This document shows positions 19,885 through 31,407 of a DNA stretch of 64,000 nucleotides, piece by piece (position 1 is the first letter of the stretch; every line of letters starts with the position of its first letter). Source of the DNA: Actinomyces trachealis (GTDB lineage Bacteria > Actinomycetota > Actinomycetes > Actinomycetales > Actinomycetaceae); NCBI RefSeq assembly GCF_015711475.1, contig NZ_CP065027.1:558001-622000 (forward strand), written 5' to 3'. Made by a program: the position numbers and the translations under genes. Under the pieces are notes generated by a model, which worked only from the letters and a program-made list of their open reading frames with translations, was not told the origin of the DNA and searched no databases.

Positions 19885-20214
19885 TTAGGCGGCGGACTCG
19901 GCTGCGGCGGCCACGGTGGGGCGGCTGTAGCGGTCGGAGGACTGTTCGGCTAGGGCGATACGACGGTCCTCCTCACTCATGCCGCCCCAGACGCCGTAGG
20001 GCTCGTTGACGCGTAGTGCGTGTTCGCGGCACTGCTCGATCACGGGGCAGGTGGCGCAGAGCAGCTTGGCTTGGATATCCCGGTTGCGGCGGGCCGATCC
20101 GCGCTCGCCTTCGGGGTGAAAGAACATCGAGGCATCAGCAGTCCGGCAGGCGCCGAGAACCTGCCACTCCCAGAGGTCCGCCACGGGTCCAGGAAGTTGG
20201 GCGCTCTCCAGCAT
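19885..20214 (-). CDS. whiB2: WhiB-family iron-sulfur regulator, WhiB2/WhmD type
   Basis: WhiB proteins bind a [4Fe-4S] cluster and the main sigma factor. In the 109-aa form the four ligands are C23, C53, C56 and C62 (GACRTAD, LLCATCPVIEQC), and the GVWGG turn is at 74-78. LPGPVADLWEWQ at the start and SMFFHPEGERG match WhiB2/WhmD, the member tied to septation and cell division in mycobacteria. The open frame runs on to 20274, but the Met at 20214 with AAGGAACTCCCTG just before it fits family length better. It diverges from guaB. Confidence 0.9.
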   Translation of the reverse strand: MLESAQLPGPVADLWEWQVLGACRTADASMFFHPEGERGSARRNRDIQAKLLCATCPVIEQCREHALRVNEPYGVWGGMSEEDRRIALAEQSSDRYSRPTVAAAAESAA

Positions 20215-20269
20215 CAGGGAGTTCCTTTCTTGTGGGCTACGGCGTCGTAGTCCGAGTCGGGGAGAATGA

Positions 20270-23321
<3,052 letters not shown>

Positions 23322-23325
<4 letters not shown>

Positions 23326-23960
23326 CCCGGGTGCTGCTTGTGGACGACCAGCTGCTTATCCGGGCGGGCTTCCGCACCATCCTGGAGAGCGAGCCGGGCC
23401 TGGAGGTCGTGGGGGAGGCGGCCAATGGGGCCGAGGCCCTGGACCTGGCCGCGCGGCTGGACCCCGACGTCATCTGCATGGACGTGCAGATGCCGGTTAT
23501 GGACGGCATTGCCGCCACCCGTGAGCTCGTCGCACGCGGCTGCCGGGCCGCCGTGCTCATCCTCACCACCTTCGACAGTGACGACTTCCTCTTCGAGACC
23601 CTGGACGCCGGGGCTAGCGGCTTCCTGCTCAAGACGGCTGAGGCGGAGAAGTTCATCGAGGCCGTGCAGGTGCTGGGGCGCGGTGACGCCCTGCTCATGC
23701 CCGAGGTCACCCGCCGGGTTCTCACCCGTTACGCCGACACCCCGGTCGCGGGCGCGGTGTCGTCGACGGAGCTGACGGAGCGGGAGGCTGACACCCTGCG
23801 GTGCCTGGCACGAGGCCTGACCAACGCGGAGATCGCGGCCGAGCTGTACGTGAGCACCGAGACCGTCAAGACGCATGTGTCCAACATCCTGGCCAAGCTC
23901 GGCCTGCGCGACCGGGTGGCCGCCGTCATCTGGGCCTTCCGGCACGGCATCGCCACCTGA
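23322..23960 (+). CDS. LuxR/NarL-family response regulator
   Basis: The 212-aa protein has a receiver domain with acidic pair DD at 8-9, phospho-acceptor D54 in ICMDVQMPVMDG, and the switch lysine in FLLKTAEAEKF. A C-terminal LuxR helix-turn-helix (about 145-205: LTEREADTLRCLARGLTNAEIAAELYVS, TVKTHVSNILAKLGL) follows. ATGA overlap couples it to the kinase. It lies 76 bp before the ABC transporter genes, typical of systems that regulate a NatAB-like exporter. Confidence 0.94.
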
Positions 23961-24036
23961 TCCCCCACACGGGGGAGGAGCACATTCACCCTGCGGCGGG
24001 AGGTGGCGGGGCAGTGCCCCCACCTAGCCTGATGCC

Positions 24037-24918
24037 ATGATCAGCGTACGCAACGTTCACCGATATTACGGTGAGAAGCACGTCCTCAAGGACGTGTCCT
24101 TTGACGTCCACCCTGGGATGATGACCGGCTTCGTCGGCGGCAACGGCGCAGGCAAGACCACCGCCATGCGCATCATCCTGGGTGTGCTGGCGGCTCAGCG
24201 CGGGCAGGTGCTCGTCGATGGGGCGCCCATCACCGCCGACCAGCGCGCCGCCATCGGCTACATGCCCGAGGAACGGGGCCTGTACCCCAAGATGAAGGTC
24301 ATCGACCAGCTCGTCTACCTTGCGCGCCTGCACGGGTTGGAGGCCGCGGATGCCCGCAGCCACGGCCTGGAGCTGCTAGAGCGCCTCCAGCTCAAGGGTG
24401 ATCCGACCGATACCCTGGAGTCCCTGTCCCTGGGCAACCAGCAGCGCGTGCAGATCGCGGCGGCCCTCGTCCACCGGCCCGCAGCCCTCATCCTCGACGA
24501 GCCCTTCTCCGGGCTCGACCCCGAGTCCGTGGACGCCACCGTCCAGGTGCTGCGCGAGTACGCCGCCGCGGGAGCCCCCGTGCTCTTCTCCTCCCACCAG
24601 CTCGACGTCGTAGAGCGCCTGTGCGACCGGCTCGTCATCATCCGCGAGGGCGAGATCCGGGCCGCGGGCACCCGTGCCGAGCTGCTGGAGGCCGCCACCA
24701 CGAACGAGTGGGAGATGGAGACCGGTTCGGACACCGGGTGGGTGGGGGACACCGGCACCGAGGTGCTCGAGTACGACGGTGGTTACGTCCGCTTCCGCGC
24801 CGCCGATGTCGACGCCGCCAACCGGGTCCTGGCGGAGGCGCTCCAGCGCGGCACCGTCACGGTCTTCCGGCGCGTGACCCGTTCCCTGCACGAGACCTAC
24901 AAGGAGATGACCAAGTGA
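24037..24918 (+). CDS. ABC transporter ATP-binding protein (NatA-like)
   Basis: This 293-aa ATPase powers the permease encoded next. Walker A GGNGAGKTTAMRI is at about 35-47. The Q-loop region is MPEERGLYPKM. The signature is LSLGNQQRVQIAAAL, Walker B is ALILDEPFSGLDP and the H-loop is SSHQLDVVERLCDR. The extra C-terminal domain of about 75 residues is common in NatA/BcrA-type exporters. The substrate is unknown; the adjacent two-component system suggests envelope stress, sodium or drug export. The stop overlaps the permease GTG. Confidence 0.93.
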   Translation: MISVRNVHRYYGEKHVLKDVSFDVHPGMMTGFVGGNGAGKTTAMRIILGVLAAQRGQVLVDGAPITADQRAAIGYMPEERGLYPKMKVIDQLVYLARLHGLEAADARSHGLELLERLQLKGDPTDTLESLSLGNQQRVQIAAALVHRPAALILDEPFSGLDPESVDATVQVLREYAAAGAPVLFSSHQLDVVERLCDRLVIIREGEIRAAGTRAELLEAATTNEWEMETGSDTGWVGDTGTEVLEYDGGYVRFRAADVDAANRVLAEALQRGTVTVFRRVTRSLHETYKEMTK

Positions 24919-26015
24919 GCACCCGACCCAGTTTCAGGACCACCGTCGCAGTCGTCGCACGCCGCGAGATCACGGCCAGGTTCCTGTCCAAGGCGTTCAT
25001 CATCTCCACCGTCATCACCGTGCTGCTCATGCTCCTGGGGGTGGTGCTGGGCCCGCGGATCGGCGACCTCATCGCCGGCGGGCCGACCACCGTCGCGGCG
25101 GCACCCAGTGAGGCGTCCGTGCTGCAGGGCCTGCCGGATGTGGAAGTCCTGGCGGTGGACGACGCCGAGGCCGCCCGCCAGGCCGTCCTGGATGAGAGTG
25201 CCGAGGCCGCCGTCGTGCCCGAGGTGGACAACCCCGTGGGCCTGAGGATCCTCGCGCTTAGCGACCCGCCGAGCGCGCTGGTTCGGGGGCTGTCGGTCTC
25301 CCCGGCGGTGGAGCTGCTCGATCCCGACGCCCCGAACCCGGTGATCCGCTACCTGCTGCCGCTGGGCTTCGCCCTGGTGTGGATGACCGCTGCCCTGGGC
25401 TTCGGCATGACCATCGCGCAGTCGGTGGTGGAGGAGAAGGAGACGCGCATTGTCGAGATCCTGCTGGCCTCCATCAGCTCCACGGCCCTGCTCACCGGCA
25501 AGATCCTGGGCAACTCTTTGGCGGCGCTGGTGCAGATCCTCCTCATTGCGGGGGCCGTGCTGCTGGGCCTGGCCATCAATGACGAGGTCCTGCCCGCGGG
25601 TGACCTGGTGGGGCCGGTGCTGTGGTTCATCCCGCTGTTCATTGTTGGCTTCGTCATGATCGCCTCTATGTTCGCCGCGGGCGCGGCTCTGGTCTCGCGC
25701 AATGAGGACCTGCAGAGCGTCTTGCAGCCGATGATCTGGCTGATCATGCTGCCCTACTTCGGGGTTGTCTTCGGCGGCTCGAACGCGACCTTCATGACGG
25801 TGCTCAGCTACATCCCCTTCAGCTCGCCCATCGCGCTGCCCGTGCGGATGTACCTGGACGACTCCGTGGCCTGGTGGGAGCCGGTGGTGTCCGTGGTGCT
25901 ACTGATCGCCACCACGGTCGCCGTCATCAATCTGGGCGCACGCGTCTACGACCGCGCCCTGCTCCACACCGGCAAGGCGATGGCCTGGAAGGAGGCCCTA
26001 TCTCGGGCCTCCTGA
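24915..26015 (+). CDS. ABC-2 type permease (NatB-like)
   Basis: From the GTG at 24915, overlapping the ATPase stop, the product has 366 aa. One membrane helix near the N-terminus (FIISTVITVLLMLLGVVLG) precedes a large extracytoplasmic loop (about residues 60-150). At least five C-terminal helices follow, with the conserved AQSVVEEKETRIVEILLASISSTALLTGKILGN region written here in parts: VVEEKETRIVEILL and LLTGKILGNSL. These are marks of the ABC2_membrane_3 family. An upstream-extended frame in the same phase overlaps the ATPase and is not credible. Confidence 0.92.
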   Translation: MSTRPSFRTTVAVVARREITARFLSKAFIISTVITVLLMLLGVVLGPRIGDLIAGGPTTVAAAPSEASVLQGLPDVEVLAVDDAEAARQAVLDESAEAAVVPEVDNPVGLRILALSDPPSALVRGLSVSPAVELLDPDAPNPVIRYLLPLGFALVWMTAALGFGMTIAQSVVEEKETRIVEILLASISSTALLTGKILGNSLAALVQILLIAGAVLLGLAINDEVLPAGDLVGPVLWFIPLFIVGFVMIASMFAAGAALVSRNEDLQSVLQPMIWLIMLPYFGVVFGGSNATFMTVLSYIPFSSPIALPVRMYLDDSVAWWEPVVSVVLLIATTVAVINLGARVYDRALLHTGKAMAWKEALSRAS

Positions 26016-26034
26016 GTCGCAGGCGTTCTAAGCG

Positions 26035-26070
26035 ACGGGTCGGCCAGGCCTTCGGGCCTGGTCGGCCCGT
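26035..26070. terminator. Terminator between permease and exonuclease genes
   Basis: ACGGGTCGGCCAGGCC (26035-26050), TTCG loop, GGCCTGGTCGGCCCGT (26055-26070). The genes converge, so it may act in both directions. Confidence 0.75.
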
Positions 26071-26825
26071 CAGCTTTTGCTGGCCAGGGGCCAGGAGGGA
26101 TCGACGTCGGGTTTGCGGCCCTTGGACTTCAGCCATTGGTTGAAGGACTCCGCCCAAGTGCGGTGCGCCTGTGCTTGCCAAGTAACCAGCTCCTCCAGGC
26201 GGACGCGGCTGAGCGCTTGGTGTTTACGAGCCATAGCTTCCAGCACGTCCAAAGTTGCAACCACGTCCACCTCAGCGGTGTGGAGATCGTCTGACACGTT
26301 TACGCCGTAGACCACGGCCAGATCAGCGAGCGTTCGCTTGCCCTTGCGCCAGCGGTCCAGCGCACGGTCCAGCACCAACGGGTCTGCCAAGGGGCCGAGG
26401 TCGCGGCCCAAGCGCTCGCGCAGCGTCGGCAGGCCGTGGCGCGCCAGCTCAGACTCCATGATCGTCAGGTCAAAGGAAGCATTGAATGCGACCACCGGAA
26501 TGCCTTCCTCCATGGCCGCGACTAGGCGCTCCGCAACCTCTTGCAACACCTCGATAACCGGGCGGCCCTCCGTCTGCGCCTGCTCGGTGGTGACGCCGTG
26601 AATCGCCGAAGCTGAGGCCGGAATCTCTACACCCGGGTTAGCCAGCCAGGTAGTGACGGTTTCTTCACGAGTGCCGTCAGCTTGCAGCGGTCCCCGCGCC
26701 ACGACGGCTGCTGTAACTAGACGGTCAGACAGGGCGTACACGCCGGTGGTCTCCGTGTCGAAACCAAGTAGGGGACCGTCGACCCAGGACGTGGAGGAGG
26801 GGGAAGGCTGTGCGTCAGTGCTCAT
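26070..26825 (-). CDS. DnaQ-family 3'-5' exonuclease
   Basis: The 251-aa protein carries the DEDDh exonuclease motifs: Exo I LGFDTETTG (about 19-27), Exo II VAFNASFDLTIM (about 114-125), and Exo III HTAEVDVVATLDVL. It resembles the actinobacterial stand-alone epsilon-like exonucleases rather than a proven Pol III subunit, so its role (proofreading or repair) is open. It diverges from guaB3 across 170 bp. Confidence 0.87.
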   Translation of the reverse strand: MSTDAQPSPSSTSWVDGPLLGFDTETTGVYALSDRLVTAAVVARGPLQADGTREETVTTWLANPGVEIPASASAIHGVTTEQAQTEGRPVIEVLQEVAERLVAAMEEGIPVVAFNASFDLTIMESELARHGLPTLRERLGRDLGPLADPLVLDRALDRWRKGKRTLADLAVVYGVNVSDDLHTAEVDVVATLDVLEAMARKHQALSRVRLEELVTWQAQAHRTWAESFNQWLKSKGRKPDVDPSWPLASKS

Positions 26826-26995
26826 GTATCAGAGTCTGCCATTAGCCGCTGACACGTTCCCGTGGAATGGCGTGATCGCCGTCGTCGCTCCTAGGGGCCG
26901 TGCCAGCCGCCCGCCAGTTCCGGGCGTGGACGGAGCTTGACGGCTCGCGCTCCCGCTCTCAGTTAGAAGGACAGGGGAGCGCATACCATCGGGGC

Positions 26996-28132
26996 ATGAG
27001 CGGTGAGATCGAGATCGGGCGCTCCAAGCGCGCCCGCCGGGCCTACTCCTTCGACGACATCGCGTTGGTGCCCGCCCGGCGCACCCGCGACACCGAGGAG
27101 GTCCGCGTCGGCTGGCAGCTGGATGCCTACCACGTGGAACTGCCTGTCATGGCTGCCCCCTCAGACTCCGTGATGAGCCCAGAGAACGCCATCTTAGTTG
27201 GCCGCCTGGGCGGCATTGGTGTGCTGGACCTTGAGGGCCTGTGGACCCGCTACGAGGACCCCAACCCCGCCCTGGAGCGCATCCGCGACGCCCGCTCTGA
27301 GGAAGCCACTCGCGTGCTCCAGGAGGCATACTCCGCCCCGGTCCAGCCCGAGCTCATCACCGCCCGCCTGCAGCAGATACGCGAGGCTGGCGTCGTTGTC
27401 GCTGGGCGTCTGAGCCCCGCCCAGACCCAGCGTCACTGGCGCACCGTGGTGGAGGCGGGGGTGGAGTTGTTCGTCATCCGCGGCTCCGTGGTCTCTGCCG
27501 AGCACGTCTCCGGCTCCACCGAGCCCCTCAACCTAAAACGCTTCACCTATGAGCTGGACGTGCCCGTGGTAGTTGGTGGTGTCACCACCTACACCGCCGC
27601 CCTGCACCTCATGCGCTCCGGCGCCGCCGCCGTACTCGTGGGCCAAGGTGGCGGAGCTTCCTCCTCCGTGCGCCAGGTCCTGGGCCTGCACATGCCTATG
27701 GCGACGGCGGTGGCCGACGTTGCCGCCGCCCGCCGCGACTTCCTGGACGAGTCTGGGGGCCGCTACGTGCACGTGGTGGCCGACGGGTCTGTAGGCAACT
27801 CCGGTGATGTTGTGAAAGCCATCGCCTGTGGGGCCGACGCCGTGATGCTGGGCGCCGCCCTGGCCCGCGCCAGCGAGGCGCCCGGGGGTGGCTACCACTG
27901 GGGCGCGGAGGCCCGTCACGCCAACCTGCCGCGCGGCTACCGCTCCTACGTGGGCACCGTGGGCACCATGGCAGAGATCCTCACCGGTCCCTCAGACCGC
28001 GCCGACGGCACTCTCAACCTCATGGGTGCCCTGCGCCGCACTCTGGCCACCACCGGCTACTCCGACGTCAAGGAGCTACAGCGGGTGGAGGTCGTGCTCG
28101 CCCCTTATGAGGGCACTCGCCCGCGCGCCTGA
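26996..28132 (+). CDS. guaB3: GuaB3 family IMP dehydrogenase-related protein
   Basis: The 378-aa protein matches the actinobacterial GuaB3 (IMP dehydrogenase family 2) type: MSGEIEIGRSKRARRAYSFD, ALVPARRTRD, VMAAPSDSVMSP, GRLGGIGVLDLEGLW. It has the TIM-barrel core but no CBS domains, and the region equivalent to the IMPDH catalytic loop lacks the GPGSICTTR motif of GuaB. Its physiological reaction is not settled. The Met at 26996 is chosen over an extended open frame. It is a second IMPDH-like gene 6.5 kb from guaB. Confidence 0.88.
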   Translation: MSGEIEIGRSKRARRAYSFDDIALVPARRTRDTEEVRVGWQLDAYHVELPVMAAPSDSVMSPENAILVGRLGGIGVLDLEGLWTRYEDPNPALERIRDARSEEATRVLQEAYSAPVQPELITARLQQIREAGVVVAGRLSPAQTQRHWRTVVEAGVELFVIRGSVVSAEHVSGSTEPLNLKRFTYELDVPVVVGGVTTYTAALHLMRSGAAAVLVGQGGGASSSVRQVLGLHMPMATAVADVAAARRDFLDESGGRYVHVVADGSVGNSGDVVKAIACGADAVMLGAALARASEAPGGGYHWGAEARHANLPRGYRSYVGTVGTMAEILTGPSDRADGTLNLMGALRRTLATTGYSDVKELQRVEVVLAPYEGTRPRA

Positions 28133-28396
28133 GCAGCAGGTTTGCGAACGCTCTCTCCCCGTAGGATAACCTGCATCTGCCCGGACAAGCTGTATCTGTT
28201 CAGACAGGCTGTAGGCGAGGGGCTGGTTACCTGCTGGGCATCTGGTCGTACAAACCGGTAGCAACTAGCACCGGGGAAAGGCTGGTTCCGGTAGGATAAT
28301 TCCCGAAAGTTCAACGATGTCCACGAGGCCCAGCACCCCGTGACACCAGTGGAGTGGCACCCCGCCACCCCACACCTGACGCACAAGGAGCAGAAC
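28133..28396 (+). promoter_or_regulatory. Upstream region of ptsH with two -10-like boxes
   Basis: The sequence GTAGGATAA occurs twice, at 28161 and 28291, each resembling a -10 element (TAGGATAA). A third feature, TGTTCAGACA (about 28198-28207), resembles the inositol-region motif. Tandem promoters for ptsH are possible but not shown. Confidence 0.35.
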
Positions 28397-28663
28397 ATGG
28401 CCAAGGTCAACGCCACCATCGCCTCCAAGGTCGGCCTCCACGCCCGTCCCGCCGCCACCTTCGTCAAGGCGGTCACTGAGAAGGGCATCAAGGTCACCAT
28501 TGCTAAAGAGGGCGGTGCCCCGGTTGACGCTTCCTCCATTCTGGGCATCATGACCCTGGGCGCCGGATTCGGCGACGTCGTCACTCTCGCCTCCGAGGAC
28601 GCGGGCTGTGAGCAGGGCCTTGAGGAGCTCAAGGCCCTGCTGGAGACGGACCTGGACGCCTGA
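28397..28663 (+). CDS. ptsH: Phosphocarrier protein HPr
   Basis: HPr passes phosphate from enzyme I to the sugar-specific PTS components. The 88-aa protein has the catalytic histidine H15 in GLHARPAATF and the regulatory serine region near 46-47 in DASSILGIMTLG. AAGGAG lies 6 nt before the ATG. It is a single-gene unit closed by a very strong terminator; no ptsI is nearby. Confidence 0.97.
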   Translation: MAKVNATIASKVGLHARPAATFVKAVTEKGIKVTIAKEGGAPVDASSILGIMTLGAGFGDVVTLASEDAGCEQGLEELKALLETDLDA

Positions 28664-28691
28664 GCCCGCAGCGGCGCAGGCACTATCCCAA

Positions 28692-28739
28692 GCAAGCCCC
28701 AGGGGGCGCGCACCGCACGGTGCGCCCCCTGGGGCTTGC
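28692..28739. terminator. Terminator after ptsH
   Basis: A long stem (GCAAGCCCCAGGGGGCGC... paired with ...GCGCCCCCTGGGGCTTGC, arms 28692-28714 and 28719-28739, small bulge) separates ptsH from a converging membrane-protein gene. Confidence 0.9.
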
Positions 28740-28760
28740 CTACGGCTCAACGCTTGAATT

Positions 28761-29042
28761 TCAGTGCTTGAACGGGGTCTCAATCTCCGACTCAGGCATG
28801 CCGGTGACGTTCTCATCACCAGGCTCACCAGCCGGATTGAGGAACCACCAGGCGGACATGACGGCAGCGACTGCCACCAGCGCCAAGCCGGCCCAGAGGT
28901 TGGCGTTGACGCCACCGGTCTTGGCCATCTCCTCCTCACCGTTCAGGAAGGCTGAGCAGACCAGCAGAAACAGGCCGATGATTCCCAGGACGGCGCTGAC
29001 GATGACGCGGATGTCCGCCAGGCTACGGGTACGAGTGCTCAT
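28761..29042 (-). CDS. Small two-helix membrane protein beside a sodium:solute symporter
   Basis: The 93-aa product has two hydrophobic helices (about residues 13-32, VIVSAVLGIIGLFLLVCSAF, and 48-68, NLWAGLALVAVAAVMSAWWFL) and an acidic C-terminal tail. No family is recognised. It begins 13 bp after the symporter stop in the same operon, so it may be an accessory subunit of that transporter, as small partner proteins are known for some SSS carriers. Confidence 0.75.
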   Translation of the reverse strand: MSTRTRSLADIRVIVSAVLGIIGLFLLVCSAFLNGEEEMAKTGGVNANLWAGLALVAVAAVMSAWWFLNPAGEPGDENVTGMPESEIETPFKH

Positions 29043-29055
29043 TGGTGGGCTCCAA

Positions 29056-30795
29056 TCAGTGGAAGAAGACGTTCAGCAGAACGACCAAGGTGCCCGAGAT
29101 GATGGCCAGGGGCACCGGGCGGCGGAACCAGGCCAGTGCTGAGGCGTTGCCAGAGCGGGCGCTCTTGGGTGTTAGGGAGTACACGAAGCCCTCCAACTCC
29201 TGGTCCGGGCGGGGCTTGGTGAGGCTGGAGACCAGCAAGGTCACGATGATATCCACCACGAAGGCGACGCCAGCAGCCAGGAAGGCGGCGCCCTGACCCG
29301 GGAAGGACACTGCATGCGTCCAGTTCAGGATATTCACGAGCAGGGCTGCGAGGGTCCCGGCGACCAGGCCAGCCCACCCACCGTGGTTAGTGGCACGCTT
29401 CCAGAACATACCGAGGATGAAAGTGGCGAACAGCGGCGCGTTGAACATGGAGAACAGCTGCTGCAGGTAGTCCATCAGGTTCGAGTACGTGGAGGCGATC
29501 AGCGCCGTAAAAATGGCGACGACAGTGGAGACGCCGGTGGCCAGGTGCCCCTGACGCAGGGCGTCCGCGTCAGTGGCGTCACGTTTGATGTAGTACTGGT
29601 AGATGTCGACGGTCCACACGGTGTTGAAGGCGGAGATATTGGCTGCCATACCAGCCATGAAGGAGGCCAGCAGACCGGTGATGGCCAGGCCCAACAGGCC
29701 GTTGGGCAGCACGTCGCGCATGAGCAGCAGGACGGCGTCGTTATACTTAAAGGTTATGTCACTGGTGTTGCCAGCCAAGGTGGCGAGCTTCAGCGTGTGT
29801 ATTTCGTTGACCATCACCGCAGCCACCATGCCGGGGATGATGACCAGGAAAGGCACGAGCATCTTGGCGAAGGTACCCACGATTGGGGCCGAACGGGCCG
29901 AGGAGACGGAGTCAGAGGCCATGGCACGCTGAACCTCAACGAAGTTGGTGGTCCAGTAGCCGAAGGAGAGCACAAAGCCCAAGCCGAAGATGATGCCGAA
30001 GACGGACAGTGCAGGTGAGTTGAAGCCGGAGAGCAAGACCCCGGGCCAGCTGGTCAGCTGGGCGGCCGGGTCGGCGTAGGCGCCGGTTCCATATGCAGTG
30101 GCGTCTGCCGTGATGGCGGCTTTCAGGCCGGCCCAGCCGCCGACGCGGTGCAGGCCGATGAAGGTCAGCGGTAGCAGCGCGGCCACGATCACGAAGAACT
30201 GCAGCACTTCGTTGTAAATCGCGGCGGACAGGCCACCAAGCGTGATGTAGGAGAACACGATCACGGCGGCCAGGATCAGAGCGACCCACAGTGGCCAGCC
30301 CAGCAGACGCTGGACGATAGTACCCAGCAGGTACAGGTTGACACCCGCGATCAGCAGCTGTGCCAGCGCAAAGGACAGCGCGTTGATCAGGTGGGCTACG
30401 GTGCCGTAGCGCTTGAACATGAACTCCGGCACAGAACGGACCTTGGAGCCGTAGTAAAAGGGCATCATTACGAGGCCGAGGAAGATCATGGCTGGGATGG
30501 CGCCGATCCAGAAGTAGTGGAAGGTCGGCATGCCGTACTGGGCACCGTTGGCGGACATGCCCATGATCTCGACGGCGCCCAGGTTCGCGGAGACGAAGGC
30601 GATGCCGGTAACCCAGGCGGGCAGGGAACGGCCAGAGGTCAGGAACTCATCAGAGGAGGCTGCTTTCCGTTTGGCCATGAAGCCCACGCCGATCACGAAG
30701 GCGAAGTACACGACGATCGGGAAGTAGTCGTACCACTTCGCGTTGATCAGTGGGGTGATGCTCGCTGCGGGCAGCATCAGGGAAGTTTGAATCAT
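29056..30795 (-). CDS. Sodium:solute symporter (SSS family)
   Basis: The 579-aa integral membrane protein has about 13-14 hydrophobic helices and SSS-family features: YFAFVIGVGFMAKRK in the first helix, DEFLTSGRSLPAWVTGIAFVSANLGAVEIMGM split here as SSDEFLTSGRSLPAW and SANLGAVEIMGMSANG, then RSVPEFMFKRYG and the helix with YITLGGLSAAIYNEVLQFF. It should take up an organic solute with Na+. The family covers sugars, inositol and monocarboxylates, and the substrate cannot be assigned. It is operonic with a small membrane protein. Confidence 0.9.
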   Translation of the reverse strand: MIQTSLMLPAASITPLINAKWYDYFPIVVYFAFVIGVGFMAKRKAASSDEFLTSGRSLPAWVTGIAFVSANLGAVEIMGMSANGAQYGMPTFHYFWIGAIPAMIFLGLVMMPFYYGSKVRSVPEFMFKRYGTVAHLINALSFALAQLLIAGVNLYLLGTIVQRLLGWPLWVALILAAVIVFSYITLGGLSAAIYNEVLQFFVIVAALLPLTFIGLHRVGGWAGLKAAITADATAYGTGAYADPAAQLTSWPGVLLSGFNSPALSVFGIIFGLGFVLSFGYWTTNFVEVQRAMASDSVSSARSAPIVGTFAKMLVPFLVIIPGMVAAVMVNEIHTLKLATLAGNTSDITFKYNDAVLLLMRDVLPNGLLGLAITGLLASFMAGMAANISAFNTVWTVDIYQYYIKRDATDADALRQGHLATGVSTVVAIFTALIASTYSNLMDYLQQLFSMFNAPLFATFILGMFWKRATNHGGWAGLVAGTLAALLVNILNWTHAVSFPGQGAAFLAAGVAFVVDIIVTLLVSSLTKPRPDQELEGFVYSLTPKSARSGNASALAWFRRPVPLAIISGTLVVLLNVFFH

Positions 30796-30930
30796 CAGTC
30801 ACTCACTTTCGCGGGCACTTGTAGTGCAGGCCACAGAGTACGCCGCTCTAGGAGGCCTGCGGCGAAACTGCCGTCCTCAGTGACTTATTGGTAGGTTTCC
30901 TGCGAACCGCATGTGGGTAAGGTGTCATCC

Positions 30931-31398
30931 ATGACAATTACCGCAGCCGCAGACGGCTCTGCCCTGGGAAACCCCGGCCCCGCAGGCTGGGCCTGGTATG
31001 TGGACGAGGACTGCTGGGCGGCGGGAGGCTGGCCGGAGTCCACCAACAACCGCGGCGAGCTAAACGCCGTGCTGGAGTTGCTGCGCGCCACCGCCCACAC
31101 GGGGGAGGCCCTGCTGATCCAGGCCGACTCCCAGTACGTCATCAACTCTCTGACCAAGTGGCGCCACGGTTGGAAGAAGCGCGGATGGCGCAAAGCCGAC
31201 GGCAAGCCGGTCCTCAACGAAGACCTCATGAAGGCACTGGACCAGGCCCTGGCAGGCCGCGACGTGCGTTTCGAGTGGGTGCGCGGGCATGTGGGCCACC
31301 CCATGAACGAGGCCGCTGACACCCGGGCCCGGGCTGCCGCCACCGCTTACCAGCGTGGCACGCCGGTGCCAGCTGGCCCAGGCTGGCACCGGCCGTAA
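30931..31398 (+). CDS. rnhA: Ribonuclease HI
   Basis: RNase HI cleaves the RNA strand of RNA-DNA hybrids. In the 155-aa protein the catalytic acidic residues lie in ITAAADGSALGNPG (Asp), NNRGELNAVLELL (Glu), LLIQADSQYVINSL (Asp) and NEAADTRARAAA (Asp). KWRHGWKKRGWRKADGKPV is the basic substrate-binding region and VRGHVGHPMNE the histidine loop. The Met at 30931 gives the standard start. It converges with ackA, with 9 bp between stops. Confidence 0.94.
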   Translation: MTITAAADGSALGNPGPAGWAWYVDEDCWAAGGWPESTNNRGELNAVLELLRATAHTGEALLIQADSQYVINSLTKWRHGWKKRGWRKADGKPVLNEDLMKALDQALAGRDVRFEWVRGHVGHPMNEAADTRARAAATAYQRGTPVPAGPGWHRP

Positions 31399-31407
31399 GG
31401 AGGTGGA

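Noticed and set aside
24621..24914. Long N-terminal extension of the ABC-2 permease
   Set aside because: It overlaps the ATPase coding sequence in another frame; the GTG at 24915 overlapping the ATPase stop is the natural start.
29314..30018. Plus-strand frame opposite the sodium:solute symporter
   Set aside because: It is an antisense shadow with no motif; the symporter frame has clear membrane helices and family signatures.
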